Shown here piece by piece: positions 25,316 to 35,396 of a stretch of DNA of 64,000 nt. The stretch is from Spirochaeta thermophila DSM 6578. GTDB taxonomy: Bacteria; Spirochaetota; Spirochaetia; Winmispirales; Winmispiraceae. The translations under genes were made by a program, and so were the position numbers. The DNA lies in contig NC_017583.1 in assembly GCF_000184345.1 (NCBI RefSeq), positions 186,001 through 250,000 on the forward strand, written 5' to 3'. How positions within the stretch are numbered: the first letter of the stretch is position 1; every line of letters starts with the position of its first letter. The notes under the pieces were generated by a model, which made no database searches, had not been told where the DNA came from, and saw only the letters and a program-made list of their open reading frames with translations.

Positions 25316-26894
25316 CTACGATTCGTTCACCTACAACATCTACCAGTACCTCTGTGAGCTCGCCGAAGAGCCGGTGAGGGTGGTTCGAAACGACGAGATC
25401 ACGGTGGAAGAGGTGGAGGCCTTGCACCCCAGGGGGATCATCATCTCCCCCGGACCGGGACGGCCCGAGGATGCGGGGATCTCGCTCGAGGTGATACGCC
25501 GGTTCGCCGGCAAGGTACCCATCCTGGGGGTGTGTCTGGGGCACCAGTGCATCGGACAGGCCTTCGGTGCGCGCATCGTGCAGGCGAAGCGTATCATGCA
25601 CGGCAAGACCGATACCGTGCACCTGGACGGTAAGGGGATCTTCCGGATGCTCCCCAGGACGCTCACCTGCGTCCGCTATCACTCCCTGGTGATCGACGAG
25701 GAGAGCCTTCCGCCCGAGTTCGAGGTCACGGCACGTAGTTCGGACGGTGAGATCATGGGGGTCCGTCACAGGGAGTGGGTCCTCGAAGGGGTGCAGTTCC
25801 ATCCCGAGTCGATCGCCACCGAGGAGGGAAAGCGTATGCTCGCCAATTTCCTCTCCTACAAGCGCGAGCCGTTCGACTATCGCGGGTTTCTCAGCAGGCT
25901 CCTCGAGGGTGAGGACGCCTCCCGCGAGGAGGCCGAGGAGTTCATGGACGAGCTCACGAGCGGGAACCTCACACCTGCGCAGATCGCAGGGGCCCTCGTG
26001 GCGCTCAATGCCAAGGGGTTTGCCCCCCAGGAGGTGGCAGGGTGTGCAGCGGTGCTAAAGCGTAAGGCAGTGCCGTTTCCGGCAGAGGGGGCGTTTCTCG
26101 ACACGTGTGGGACAGGGGGTGACGGCCTCGGCACCTTTAACATTTCGTCCTGTGCGGCCCTGGTTGCGGCTGCGTGTGGGGTTCCGGTGGCCAAGCACGG
26201 CAACCGGGCGGTGAGCTCGAAGAGCGGGAGCGCGGACTTCTATGCGGCGCTGGGGATTCCAGTGGACCTTCCGCCTGATGTAGCGGCACGGATGCTCGAG
26301 CAGGAGGGCTTTGTCTTTCTCTTTGCTCCCCGGTACCATGGAGCCATGAAGTACGCAGCAGGGCCGAGACGGGAGCTGGGTATCAAGACTATCATGAACT
26401 TCGTGGGGCCGCTCTCCAACCCGGCGGGTGCGGTCTACCAGTTGGTGGGCGTCTTCTCGCGCGACTACCTCTCACTCATGGCCGAGGCAGCCCTGCAGTT
26501 GGGGGTGAGGCGGGTGATGGCGGTGCATGGGGAAGACGGGCAGGATGAGGTGTCGGTGACCGGCCGCACGTTCTACGTATACCTGGATGCGGAGGGGAGG
26601 AGGGAGGAGGGAGTCTTCGAGCCGGAGGACCTGGGGGTGGGGCGCTACCCGCTCGAGGAGGTGCTCGGTGGGACGCCTGAGGAGAACGTGGAGGAGGCGC
26701 GACGGGTTTTCGCCGGTGAGGGCAGGCCTGCGCTCCGGGATGCGGTGGCGGCGAACGCCGGGGTGGCCCTCTACGTGGCAGGAGCGGTGAGTAGCCCGTC
26801 AGAAGGGGTGGGGACGGCGCTCGATGTGCTCTCCTCTGGGAAGGTGGGGGAGTTGGTGGAACGGCTCGTCTCCCATGGGAAGGAGCGGGTATGA
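25296..26894 (+). CDS. trpGD: Fused anthranilate synthase glutaminase / anthranilate phosphoribosyltransferase
   Basis: Residues 1-190 of 532 are a class I glutamine amidotransferase: Cys in [10 protein letters not shown] and the His-Glu pair in QFHPES. From about 205 the TrpD domain follows with [24 protein letters not shown] and [10 protein letters not shown]. It supplies ammonia to TrpE and attaches phosphoribose to anthranilate. The ATG at 25296 is preferred to 25290 because GGAGG directly abuts the latter. It overlaps trpCF by the ATGA motif. Confidence 0.95.
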   Translation: MYLLIDNYDSFTYNIYQYLCELAEEPVRVVRNDEITVEEVEALHPRGIIISPGPGRPEDAGISLEVIRRFAGKVPILGVCLGHQCIGQAFGARIVQAKRIMHGKTDTVHLDGKGIFRMLPRTLTCVRYHSLVIDEESLPPEFEVTARSSDGEIMGVRHREWVLEGVQFHPESIATEEGKRMLANFLSYKREPFDYRGFLSRLLEGEDASREEAEEFMDELTSGNLTPAQIAGALVALNAKGFAPQEVAGCAAVLKRKAVPFPAEGAFLDTCGTGGDGLGTFNISSCAALVAAACGVPVAKHGNRAVSSKSGSADFYAALGIPVDLPPDVAARMLEQEGFVFLFAPRYHGAMKYAAGPRRELGIKTIMNFVGPLSNPAGAVYQLVGVFSRDYLSLMAEAALQLGVRRVMAVHGEDGQDEVSVTGRTFYVYLDAEGRREEGVFEPEDLGVGRYPLEEVLGGTPEENVEEARRVFAGEGRPALRDAVAANAGVALYVAGAVSSPSEGVGTALDVLSSGKVGELVERLVSHGKERV

Positions 26895-28333
26895 GGAGCG
26901 GGGTCTCGGGGGATATCCTGGATACGATCGTGGAGGCGAGGCGGAGACGGGTGGCGGAGGAGGGGCCTGCACAGGGGATGCGGCTTCCCGCGCGGAGGGA
27001 TGTGCCGCTGGTGCCCTTCGCCCAGGATCCGTGTCTCATCGCGGAATTCAAGCGGAGATCTCCCTCACGTGGTGCCATCGCTGAGGAGGCGGACCCGGTG
27101 GAGCAGGTAGGCGCCTACGTGTCGCAGGGGGTACGGGCGGTGTCGGTGCTCACCGAGGAGGGGTATTTCGGTGGGTCCCTCGGTGATCTCGTCCGCATCA
27201 AAGAGCGTTTTCCCCGTGTGGCGGTGCTCCGGAAGGATTTCCTCCTCTCCGAGGAGGATGTGGAGGTGTCCTGGCGTGCAGGGGCCGACGCGGTGCTCCT
27301 CATCGCCCGGGTGCTCCCCGAGGATGTGCTGGGCCGAATGCTTCGGAGGGCAGAGGAGTTGGGGCTTTCGGCTCTTGTGGAGGTACACACGCCTGAAGAT
27401 GTGGAGAAGGTGAGGCGGTTCGAGCCTCTCCTGGTGGGGATCAATGCGAGGGATCTGGCTACCTTCCGGGTGGATCTCCTCCACCCGGTGAGGATGCGAC
27501 GGCTCATCGACTGGGATGCGCGCGTGGTCTTCGAGTCGGGGCTCTGGACGAGGACGCATGGATATGTGGCGGGGAGTGGCGGGGCGTGGGGGGTGCTGGT
27601 GGGTGAGGCGGTGATGCGGGAGCGGGGGAGGGTGCGGGCGATCATGGAGGGACTCGCCGCCGGGAAGCGGGACTGGGTGAGGGGGAGGAGGTTCTGGAGC
27701 GGGCTTGCGGCCGGGAGGACGCTCGTGAAGGTGTGTGGTCTTGCCCGGGAGGAGGACGTGGAGCTCGCGGATAGGTCGGGGGCCGATATTCTTGGCTTCA
27801 TCCTCGCCCCCTCTCCCCGGCAGGTGGATCGCTCGTTCCTCGAGCGGATGGGGCCGGTGCGGGCGAGGAGGGTGGGGGTGGTGGTCGGAGAGCAGGGGGG
27901 TGGGCTGGAGGAGGCGGTGCGTTTGGTGGAGGAAGGTCTCCTGGACGGGATCCAGTGCCACGGTGAGGAGGATCCGGAGGTGCTGGGATCGCTGTGTGTG
28001 CCGTGGTACAAGGCGGTGCGGGTGAAGGAGCGGGGGGATCTGGAGGGGGTGGAGCGGTACGGTGCGGTGCGGGTGCTGCTGGATGCGAGGGTCGAGGGGG
28101 CGTACGGGGGGACGGGGATGCGGGTGCCGGAGGGGGTGGTGGAGGCGGCGGGGGAGAGGGGGCCTGTGTGGCTGGCGGGGGGGCTGGGGCCGGGGAGTGT
28201 GGGGGAGGTGGTGCGGCGCTTCAGGCCCGAGCTGGTGGATGCATCCTCAGGGCTCGAGGCGGCGCCGGGAGTAAAGGATAGGGGCAGGCTCGAACGATTC
28301 TTCAGGGAGATCCGAGATGCAGAAGGTGTATAA
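26891..28333 (+). CDS. trpCF: Fused indole-3-glycerol-phosphate synthase / phosphoribosylanthranilate isomerase
   Basis: The 480-residue protein has two TIM barrels. TrpC (about 1-250) shows [32 protein letters not shown] and [11 protein letters not shown]. TrpF (about 275-475) shows [26 protein letters not shown] and the C-terminal [11 protein letters not shown]. This C-F fusion occurs in enterobacteria too. The second half is unusually G-rich on the coding strand (runs such as GGGGGGACGGGG). It overlaps trpGD by 4 nt and trpB by 17 nt. Confidence 0.94.
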   Translation: MRSGVSGDILDTIVEARRRRVAEEGPAQGMRLPARRDVPLVPFAQDPCLIAEFKRRSPSRGAIAEEADPVEQVGAYVSQGVRAVSVLTEEGYFGGSLGDLVRIKERFPRVAVLRKDFLLSEEDVEVSWRAGADAVLLIARVLPEDVLGRMLRRAEELGLSALVEVHTPEDVEKVRRFEPLLVGINARDLATFRVDLLHPVRMRRLIDWDARVVFESGLWTRTHGYVAGSGGAWGVLVGEAVMRERGRVRAIMEGLAAGKRDWVRGRRFWSGLAAGRTLVKVCGLAREEDVELADRSGADILGFILAPSPRQVDRSFLERMGPVRARRVGVVVGEQGGGLEEAVRLVEEGLLDGIQCHGEEDPEVLGSLCVPWYKAVRVKERGDLEGVERYGAVRVLLDARVEGAYGGTGMRVPEGVVEAAGERGPVWLAGGLGPGSVGEVVRRFRPELVDASSGLEAAPGVKDRGRLERFFREIRDAEGV

Positions 28334-29540
28334 CGACTTTTTCGGGACCTTCGGGGGGCGGTACGTGGCCGAGGTGCTCAGGCGCCCGCTCGACGAACTG
28401 GAGCAGGCCTTTCTGGAGGCCATGGCCGATCCCGCCTTCCATGTAGAGCTCGCCGAGGCCCGGCGCCACTTCGTGGGACGTCCCACCCCTCTCCTGTACG
28501 CAGAGAATGCCACCAGGGCGCTGGGAGGAAGCAGGATCTACATAAAGCTCGAGGGTCTCGCCAACACAGGGGCTCACAAGATCAACAATGCCCTCGGCCA
28601 GGCCCTCCTTGCCAAGCGGATGGGCAAGCGGAGGATCATCGCCGAGACAGGGGCAGGGCAGCATGGGGTGGCGACGGCGAGCGTGTGCGCACGGCTTGGC
28701 CTCGAGTGCACGGTCTACATGGGAGAGGTGGACATGGCGCGACAGCGGCCCAATGTCTACCTGATGGAGCTCTTCGGTGCGAAGGTGGTCCCGGTGTGCA
28801 GTGGCTCTCGCACCCTCAAGGATGCGGTGAACGAGGCCCTGCGTGACTGGGCCGCCTCCTGGGAGGATACCCACTACCTGCTCGGTTCGGCTCTGGGGCC
28901 GAGCCCCTTCCCCGACATGGTGCGGGAGTTCCAGTCGGTGGTCGGGAGGGAACTCGTGGAGCAGATGAGGGAACAGGTGGGTGAGGAGGTGGTGGCCCTG
29001 GTGGCATGTGTGGGGGGAGGGTCGAACGCCATCGGATTCTTCGCCCCGTTCATCGAGGCCGACCGGCCGAAGCTCGTGGGTGTGGAGGCCGGGGGGAGGG
29101 GGAACGGTCCAGGAGAGCATGCCGCCCGTATGAGTGGGGCAGGGGTGGAGGGAGTGGTCCACGGCTACAAGAGCCTCTTCCTCCTCGACGAGGACGGGCA
29201 GGTGCTCCCCACCCACTCGATCTCGGCCGGACTCGACTATCCGGGGATAGGGCCTCAGCTCGCCCATCTGGGGAGGACCGGCAGGATCTCCTTCACCACG
29301 GCCTCGGACGAGGAGGCGCTCGAGGCCTTGAAGTTCTTCGCCCGCCATGAAGGTCTGGTCTTTGCCCTCGAGAGCGCCCACGCAGGAGCCGTGGCCATGA
29401 AGATGGCGCGGGAGGGCTCCCCGGAGAAGGCCATCATAGTGAACATGTCTGGCAGGGGCGATAAAGACATCTTCATCACCGCCAAGGCCCTCGATGGTGA
29501 GAAGTGGCGGGAATTCCTGCTGAGAGAGGCTTCCTCATGA
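28317..29540 (+). CDS. trpB: Tryptophan synthase beta chain (TrpB1)
   Basis: The 407-residue PLP enzyme has the catalytic lysine in NTGAHKINNALGQ, the AETGAGQHGVATA loop, and the phosphate-binding ACVGGGSNAIG. These are features of the TrpB1 class that works with TrpA. It joins indole and serine into tryptophan. The start lies 17 nt inside trpCF; its stop overlaps trpA by ATGA. Confidence 0.97.
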   Translation: MQKVYNDFFGTFGGRYVAEVLRRPLDELEQAFLEAMADPAFHVELAEARRHFVGRPTPLLYAENATRALGGSRIYIKLEGLANTGAHKINNALGQALLAKRMGKRRIIAETGAGQHGVATASVCARLGLECTVYMGEVDMARQRPNVYLMELFGAKVVPVCSGSRTLKDAVNEALRDWAASWEDTHYLLGSALGPSPFPDMVREFQSVVGRELVEQMREQVGEEVVALVACVGGGSNAIGFFAPFIEADRPKLVGVEAGGRGNGPGEHAARMSGAGVEGVVHGYKSLFLLDEDGQVLPTHSISAGLDYPGIGPQLAHLGRTGRISFTTASDEEALEALKFFARHEGLVFALESAHAGAVAMKMAREGSPEKAIIVNMSGRGDKDIFITAKALDGEKWREFLLREASS

Positions 29541-30298
29541 GTGCACGCATCATGGCCCATATGGTCTCGTTCTTCCCGGACGAGGCGCGTTCCCGGGAGG
29601 TGGCACAGGCCCTCGTGGAAGGAGGTGCGTGGGCGCTCGAGATACAGTTCCCTTTCTCGGATCCCACGGCCGACGGTCCTGCGATTCAGGAGGCATGCAC
29701 GCGGGCTTTGGAGGCGGGCTTCACCGTGGAGAAGGGGTTCCGGTTCCTCGAATGGCTGAAGGGACGGTGGCCCGATCTGCCGGTCTTCCTCATGTGTTAT
29801 GGGAGTATCCCGGTGCGAAAGGGGGTGGATCCCTTCGTGGAACGGTGTGCAGAGCTCGGACTCGAGGGGCTCATCGTTCCCGACCTTCCTCCTGACTACG
29901 ACGAAGGCCTCTACGAGGCCGGAGCCCGCCATGGGATTCCGGTCGTGCCGGTGGTGATTCCGCAGATTCGAGGTGAGCGACTCTCCCGTATCCTCTCCCT
30001 TTCCCCCGCCTATGTGTATGCGGCCCTCAGGAAGGGGATCACCGGGTATCACACCGAGATCGGGGAGGAGAACCTTTCCCTGCTCGACACGCTCGAGGCC
30101 GCAGGGACGAGAACGCTCGCCGGGTTCGGCATCGATTCACCCGAGCAGGTAGCCCTCCTCGCACCACACGTCCACGCGGTGGTGGTGGGATCGGCCTTCG
30201 TCCGAGTGATCGCCTCATGCAGCGGGAGCCCCGCGGCTCCCCTCAAGGCGAAGATAGGGGAGCTTCTCTCTTCGAAGGAGGCTAACCGCCGAGAGTAG
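29537..30298 (+). CDS. trpA: Tryptophan synthase alpha chain
   Basis: The 253-residue TIM-barrel protein splits indole-3-glycerol phosphate to indole. The catalytic Glu (ALEIQFPFSDP) and Asp (DPTADGP) are present, as is the phosphate loop VGSAFVR. It is somewhat short for TrpA (usually about 265). Start at 29537 by the ATGA overlap with trpB. It is the last gene of the operon; no strong terminator follows. Confidence 0.95.
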   Translation: MSARIMAHMVSFFPDEARSREVAQALVEGGAWALEIQFPFSDPTADGPAIQEACTRALEAGFTVEKGFRFLEWLKGRWPDLPVFLMCYGSIPVRKGVDPFVERCAELGLEGLIVPDLPPDYDEGLYEAGARHGIPVVPVVIPQIRGERLSRILSLSPAYVYAALRKGITGYHTEIGEENLSLLDTLEAAGTRTLAGFGIDSPEQVALLAPHVHAVVVGSAFVRVIASCSGSPAAPLKAKIGELLSSKEANRRE

Positions 30299-30356
30299 AC
30301 GGTATATAAAAGTTTTGTGATATTTTCCTTGACAACAATAGAGGTAGGAGGGCGTC

Positions 30357-30677
30357 ATGTCGCTTCATGTGAAGGCAGCCGACTTTGAAAAGGAAGTCTT
30401 GAAGGCCGATATCCCTGTACTCGTGGACTTCTGGGCCGAATGGTGCATGCCGTGCCGGATGGTCTCGCCCATCCTCGACGAGCTCGCCGAGGAATATGCC
30501 GGGAAACTCAAGGTGGTGAAGGTGAACGTGGACGAGGAACCGGACCTCGCGAGCAGGTTCGGCATCGTGAGTATCCCCACCATCCTTCTCTTCAAGAATG
30601 GGCAGGTGGCAGCCCAGCAGATAGGGGCCGCTCCCCGGCAGGTCTTCGAGCAGATGATCCAGCCCCATCTCGGCTAG
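30357..30677 (+). CDS. trxA: Thioredoxin with variant active site CMPC
   Basis: The 106-residue thioredoxin fold has FWAEWCMPCRMVSPIL in place of the usual WCGPC, and the cis-Pro SIPTILLF. The Gly-to-Met change alters the redox loop but keeps both cysteines. It reduces disulfides in the cytoplasm (no signal peptide). GGAGGGCGTC precedes the ATG. Its TAG stop is shared in palindrome CTAG with the convergent lipoprotein gene. Confidence 0.92.
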   Translation: MSLHVKAADFEKEVLKADIPVLVDFWAEWCMPCRMVSPILDELAEEYAGKLKVVKVNVDEEPDLASRFGIVSIPTILLFKNGQVAAQQIGAAPRQVFEQMIQPHLG

Positions 30678-31681
30678 GGTGTGTAGACCTCGTCCGAGTT
30701 GGGTTCGCCGAACGTGGCCCCTCCCGTGGGTACGATGTGCCAGTCCTCCTTGGTGTCGGTGTCTTGAGGAACAGAGGCCCTGCAGATGGACCGCGTGGCA
30801 GTGGAGGGGTCCGGATCGATGCAGTCACCGGGGGTGAGGGGAGAGGAGTCCCCCTTCCAGCCGCCGAGCCCCTCCACCTCCCTCACCCGATCGAGCACCT
30901 TTTTCTGGGCAAAGCCTTCGTACTTCTCGGACGTCCCGGTGCTGTAGACCACCGCATCGAGGAGGCGGCCCCCCGGTCGTGTGTAGAGGGTGAGCACCCC
31001 GTTGTTGCCGGAAAGCCCTTTCCCGTCGGGAAGCCAGAAGTCCCAGGCGGAAGGGTGACTGTCCTTTCCGCCGGAAGCCGCGGGGTCGGTCGTTTCGTCA
31101 ATCTCTTCGGGGATACCTTCTGGCTTGGTGTGGAGGATCACGAAGCTCCCCGCAGGAAGGTCGAGAGGGGGGAAGACGAACATCTGATCCCAGTCCGTGT
31201 CCGTGCCCTCGTAGAAGACGAGGCCGCCTATGTTCCCCTCGGTGGCCAGGTAGAGTTCCACGCAATCGGGGTGCGAGGAGCTCCCCTGTGTGGTGAACTC
31301 GTTGATGAGCACCTCGGGGAGCCTTTCGTTGTACCCGTAGACCACGAGGAAGAAGGTGAGGGAGTTGCCGACCCTGTCCCTCACTCTCCCCTCGAGGGGG
31401 AGAGCTTCCCCCGGTGAGGAGGGTGGGGAGATGGTGAGCCGCAGGTCCTCACCTCCCACGGTGAGGGAGGTGAGCGTTCTCCCTTGTGGAAGGAAGAAGT
31501 CATCCGGTGAGGCGTTCACCTCTTCCGTGAAGGAGATGAGGATCTCCTCTTCGGAGACCGCCTCCCATGAGACGAGTTCCGGAGGTGCGAGGTCGAAGGC
31601 ATCTTCTATCCCCTCCTCGAGGCACGCACTCGATATCACGCAAGAGATGACGACAAGGAGTATTTGCACTTCTCTCATCAT
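30674..31681 (-). CDS. Lipoprotein with lamin-tail (LTD) domain
   Basis: The 335-residue protein has a lipoprotein signal (VVISCVISSAC, lipobox SSAC, Cys near 20). Residues about 25-115 resemble a bacterial Ig-like domain, and about 120-230 a lamin-tail domain (LINEFTTQGSSSHPDCVELY, GLVFYEG). LTDs are found in secreted and surface proteins, often for binding. Adjacent ATGs at 31681 and 31678 both fit; there is no ribosome site. It is divergent from the cNMP-domain regulator gene with 48 bp between. Confidence 0.82.
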   Translation of the reverse strand: MMREVQILLVVISCVISSACLEEGIEDAFDLAPPELVSWEAVSEEEILISFTEEVNASPDDFFLPQGRTLTSLTVGGEDLRLTISPPSSPGEALPLEGRVRDRVGNSLTFFLVVYGYNERLPEVLINEFTTQGSSSHPDCVELYLATEGNIGGLVFYEGTDTDWDQMFVFPPLDLPAGSFVILHTKPEGIPEEIDETTDPAASGGKDSHPSAWDFWLPDGKGLSGNNGVLTLYTRPGGRLLDAVVYSTGTSEKYEGFAQKKVLDRVREVEGLGGWKGDSSPLTPGDCIDPDPSTATRSICRASVPQDTDTKEDWHIVPTGGATFGEPNSDEVYTP

Positions 31682-31729
31682 AGGGCTATACTGGATATTC
31701 GGTGAACCCGCTTCAAGAAAGGAGCATGC

Positions 31730-32353
31730 ATGGCAGCAAACCCCCTCGTGGAGAAGTACGGGCAACTGTTTCCCGCGGGCAGGATCATCTTCAAGGAAGG
31801 AGATCCCGGCGATAAGATGTACATCATCCAGGAAGGCAAGGTGCGGATCTCGAAGCAAGTGGGAGGGAAGGACCATACGCTCGCGATACTCGAGAAAGGG
31901 GACTTTTTCGGAGAGATGGCCCTGGTGATGAGATCGCCTCGCACCGCCACGGCCACGGCAGTCACCGATGTGCTCGCCCTGGGCTTCACCCGCGAGGGGT
32001 TTCAGAGCATGGTGGAGAAGAACGCGCGTATCGCCCTCGCCATCATCGACAAGCTCTGCCGCAGGCTCAATCAGACCAACCTCCAGCTCCAGTATCTGGT
32101 CCGCCGCAACCTCAAGAACCTCATCCTCCTGGATCTCTACTTCGTCTTCAAGGGGACGCAGGGGCTCGTCCGGACCGTCCCCTACAACCAGACCGTGCAC
32201 GAGATCGCCCTCAACAAGGAGGTGGATGCGGCTGAGGTGGAGCGCGCGATACAGGATCTCATCGGGCGGGGGATCCTGGAGCGATCGGGGAACGATCTCG
32301 TGCTCATGGACATGGACGGCCTCAAGGCCATGGTCGACGGGGCCGAAAGATAA
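31730..32353 (+). CDS. Crp/Fnr-like protein with cyclic-nucleotide-binding domain
   Basis: The 207-residue protein has an N-terminal cNMP beta-roll (residues about 15-115: FKEGDPGDKMYIIQEGKV, GDFFGEMALVMRSPRTATA), a long helix and a C-terminal region (about 145-205) that may be a winged helix (ALNKEVDAAEVERAIQDLI). The phosphate-binding FGEMAL..R..A cassette suggests that it really binds a nucleotide. Whether it binds DNA is uncertain. AAAGGAGCATGC precedes the ATG; TATACT at 31685-31690 is a likely -10. Confidence 0.82.
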   Translation: MAANPLVEKYGQLFPAGRIIFKEGDPGDKMYIIQEGKVRISKQVGGKDHTLAILEKGDFFGEMALVMRSPRTATATAVTDVLALGFTREGFQSMVEKNARIALAIIDKLCRRLNQTNLQLQYLVRRNLKNLILLDLYFVFKGTQGLVRTVPYNQTVHEIALNKEVDAAEVERAIQDLIGRGILERSGNDLVLMDMDGLKAMVDGAER

Positions 32354-32423
32354 CGTGGGAAATTGAAGAGAGCGTTCCCATGTGGTATGTTGATGTATAG
32401 AACTTCGTGAAGGGGGCCCTTCC

Positions 32424-34247
32424 ATGTGTGGAATCATCGGCTATTGTGGTCCAAAGCCCACCGCTCGGGTCCTGCTCGAGGGGCTCAAGCGACTCGAGTA
32501 TCGGGGCTATGACTCCGCGGGGATCGCCACCGTGCGGGACGGCGCGCTCACGGTGATCAAACGGGCGGGCAAGATCAAGGACCTCGAGGGGATCGTCCCA
32601 CAGGATCTCGACGGCGAGTATGGGATAGGGCATACGAGGTGGGCCACGCACGGGGGGGTCACCGACACCAATGCCCATCCGCATGTTTCCCAAAACGGAA
32701 AGATCGCCGTGGTCCACAACGGGATCATCGAGAACTTCCAGTCGCTCAAGGAGACCCTGGAGGAGCGAGGATATCGGTTCGTATCCGAGACCGATTCCGA
32801 GGTGCTCGCCCACCTCATCGAGGATTTCTATGAGGGATCGCTCGAAGAGGCGGTGAAACGCGCCCTCTCCCTGGTGAAGGGTACGTACGGTCTCCTGTGT
32901 GTGCACGCGGACGAGCCTCAGGTGATCGTCGGTGCGCGGAACGGCTCCCCTCTCGTGTTGGGAGTGGGGGAACACGAGATGTTCCTCGCCTCCGATGTCT
33001 CCGCCCTCCTGGGGCATACCCGACAGGTGGTCTACCTGGAAGACAACGAGGTGGTGAGGGTCACCCCTGAGGAGTTCCTGACCACGGACCTGAGGAACAC
33101 CGTCATCGACAAGAAGGTGGAACTCATCACGTGGGAGCTGGAGGAGATAGAGAAGGGCCCCTACCAGCACTACATGCTCAAGGAGATCTTCGAACAGCCT
33201 GAGTCGATCAAGCGGGCCATGCAGGGGAGGATCGACGAGGAGTATGCCACCGCCCACCTGGGAGGGCTCAACATGACCAGTCGCGAGCTCCTCGAGGTGG
33301 AGCAGGTGGTGATCATCGGTGCAGGCACCTCCTACTATGCGGGTATGCTCGGGGCGTATGTGATCGAGCAGCTCGCGAGGATCCCTGCGGTGGCGGAGCT
33401 CTCTTCCGAGATCCGCTATCGGAACCCGGTGGTGAGGAAGAACACCCTCTACTTCGCGGTCTCGCAGTCGGGTGAGACGGCCGACACCCTCTACGCCCTT
33501 CGAGAGCTCAAGCGGAAGGGGGCCCGCGTCCTCGGGATCTGCAACGTGGTGGGCTCCTCCATCCCCAGGGAATCCGACGGCGGGGTGTACATCCACTCGG
33601 GGCCGGAGATCGCGGTGGCCTCCACCAAGGCCTTCACCTCGCAGGTGACGGCCTTCTACCTCTTCGCGCTCCTCATGGCGAGGATGCGCCATCTCTCCTA
33701 CGAGGAGGGCCTCCTGTTCATACGGGCTCTCCGCGAGGTTCCGGAAAGACTGCGGGAGGTGCTCGAGAAGGCTCCGGAGATCAAGGCCCTTGCCCGGAAG
33801 TACGCATGGGTGAAGAACTTCCTCTTCCTCGGAAGAGGTCTCAACTATCCGGTGGCCCTCGAGGGGGCGCTCAAGCTCAAGGAGGTCTCGTACATCCACG
33901 CCGAGGGCTACAGTGCGGCGGAGATCAAGCATGGACCCATCGCGCTCATCAATCCCGAGACGCCGAGCGTGTTCCTCGTGCCCCATGATGAGCTACGTGA
34001 GAAGGTCCTGAGCAACATGAAGGAGGTCAAGTCACGAGGGGGGAAGGTGGTCGCCCTGTGCACCGAGGGAGATCCGGATGTGAGGGAGATCGCCGATGAT
34101 GTGATCGAGATTCCGGCGGTCTACCGGTACATGTATCCCTACCTCATGGTGGTTCCTCTCCAGCTCTTCGCCTACTACATGGCCCTCGAACTGGGACGCG
34201 ATGTGGATCAGCCGCGGAACCTCGCGAAGAGCGTCACGGTGGAATGA
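32424..34247 (+). CDS. glmS: Glutamine--fructose-6-phosphate aminotransferase
   Basis: The 607-residue enzyme starts MCGIIGYCG, with Cys1 as glutaminase nucleophile after Met removal. The N-terminal Ntn domain (to about 240) is followed by two SIS domains (GAGTSYYAGML and FLGRGLNYPVALEGALKLKE, ends NLAKSVTVE). It makes glucosamine-6-P for cell wall and LPS-like glycans. GAAGGGGGCCCTTCC precedes the ATG. The 70-nt upstream gap is too short for a glmS ribozyme. Confidence 0.97.
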   Translation: MCGIIGYCGPKPTARVLLEGLKRLEYRGYDSAGIATVRDGALTVIKRAGKIKDLEGIVPQDLDGEYGIGHTRWATHGGVTDTNAHPHVSQNGKIAVVHNGIIENFQSLKETLEERGYRFVSETDSEVLAHLIEDFYEGSLEEAVKRALSLVKGTYGLLCVHADEPQVIVGARNGSPLVLGVGEHEMFLASDVSALLGHTRQVVYLEDNEVVRVTPEEFLTTDLRNTVIDKKVELITWELEEIEKGPYQHYMLKEIFEQPESIKRAMQGRIDEEYATAHLGGLNMTSRELLEVEQVVIIGAGTSYYAGMLGAYVIEQLARIPAVAELSSEIRYRNPVVRKNTLYFAVSQSGETADTLYALRELKRKGARVLGICNVVGSSIPRESDGGVYIHSGPEIAVASTKAFTSQVTAFYLFALLMARMRHLSYEEGLLFIRALREVPERLREVLEKAPEIKALARKYAWVKNFLFLGRGLNYPVALEGALKLKEVSYIHAEGYSAAEIKHGPIALINPETPSVFLVPHDELREKVLSNMKEVKSRGGKVVALCTEGDPDVREIADDVIEIPAVYRYMYPYLMVVPLQLFAYYMALELGRDVDQPRNLAKSVTVE

Positions 34248-34291
34248 CGGGATAAACCACCTCCCCATGGGTGCCGATCCTGTATAGTGGG

Positions 34292-35395
34292 ATGAAAGGC
34301 AGTGGTGTCCTGGCGTGTCTCCTCCTCTCCGTCGGCGCGCTCGGAGGACTCGATCTCTCTCTTTCACCGGACGACCTTCTCGTCGAACAGGCCCTAGAGG
34401 GGGGGTATCATCTCTGGATCAGGAAGAAACCGGACATTGCCTCGGTCCTGCTCACGGAGTCCACGGAGGACCCAGCGAGAAAGGTGGCATCCTACGCCTT
34501 CCGCACCACGGAGTACAATCCCGTGAACGGGGACGAGCGGCGGATCCTCGACGGTGAGTTCCTCGATACCTCGAGGGGCTACCACCTGGTGGATTCAACC
34601 CCGGAATCCCACCCTGTCTTTGGCGAGGCTTTTCACATCTTTATCCCGTACGTGGTGATCTACGGCTATCCATGGTCGCGTTCGGGTGAGCTCCTCGTGG
34701 TGGACGGGACCTACCTCAATGTGCGCACCTTCGAGAAGCCCTATGCCGACTACACCGGGGCCTTCCAGGACAATCCTTTCATCCTCAGGGTGATACAGAA
34801 GCCGTTCGAGGGCCCCCCTGAGGAGAACTACATGCCCGCCGCCGTGGAGAGTTTCACGAGGCTCGCCGAGGAGAGCCGGACTCCCCTCCTCTATTCCACG
34901 GGACAGGAGGATGTGCTCAAGAGAATAGAGGAGGTGCTCTCGGAGAGGGAGGGGGACACCCTCGACCTGGTGGTCGTGCTCGATACCACACAGAGCATGG
35001 AAGACGATATTCCCTACGTGAAGCGGGAGCTCGGGCCGCTCGTCCGACGTGTGTGTGCCCCCTACCGGAGCGTGAGGATAGGTGTGGTGCTCTACAAGGA
35101 TTACATGGAGGAATATCTCAACAAGGTGATACCGTTCGAGAGCGATATGGGGGAGTTCCAGCGCCTCGTCCAGGGCATAAGGGTCTCAGGCGGGCGGGAT
35201 CTCCCCGAGGCGGTCCATGAGGCCTTGTATGCGGCCCTCGTCCGATTCGACTGGCAGGCCGAGGACAGGAAGATCATACTGGTGGGAGACGCACCTCCTC
35301 ATCCGAGGCCTCGTGGGGCGGTCACCGAGGAGATGGTACGCCGGGAGGCGGAGAGGAAGAAGGTGCGGATCTACCCCGTACTCCTCCCCCAGTAG
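34292..35395 (+). CDS. Secreted von Willebrand factor A-domain protein
   Basis: The protein has about 367 residues with a signal peptide (MKGSGVLACLLLSVGALGG). The first 210 residues are of unknown fold. The C-terminal vWA domain (about 222-365) carries the MIDAS motif DTTQSM and later VLVGDAPPHP, resembling vWA domains that bind divalent metal. Likely periplasmic, in protein binding. The start is uncertain: ATG 34292 lacks a ribosome site, and TATAGT sits only 3 nt upstream. Confidence 0.8.
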   Translation: MKGSGVLACLLLSVGALGGLDLSLSPDDLLVEQALEGGYHLWIRKKPDIASVLLTESTEDPARKVASYAFRTTEYNPVNGDERRILDGEFLDTSRGYHLVDSTPESHPVFGEAFHIFIPYVVIYGYPWSRSGELLVVDGTYLNVRTFEKPYADYTGAFQDNPFILRVIQKPFEGPPEENYMPAAVESFTRLAEESRTPLLYSTGQEDVLKRIEEVLSEREGDTLDLVVVLDTTQSMEDDIPYVKRELGPLVRRVCAPYRSVRIGVVLYKDYMEEYLNKVIPFESDMGEFQRLVQGIRVSGGRDLPEAVHEALYAALVRFDWQAEDRKIILVGDAPPHPRPRGAVTEEMVRREAERKKVRIYPVLLPQ

Positions 35396-35396
35396 G

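Noticed and set aside
30329-30334. TTGACA as the -35 of the thioredoxin gene
   Set aside because: A -10 at 17 bp would fall on the ribosome site and start codon. The promoter must be elsewhere or the gene is read from upstream.
32354-32423. A glmS ribozyme upstream of glmS
   Set aside because: The gap is only 70 nt and I could not fold the conserved core; ordinary promoter and ribosome elements fit.
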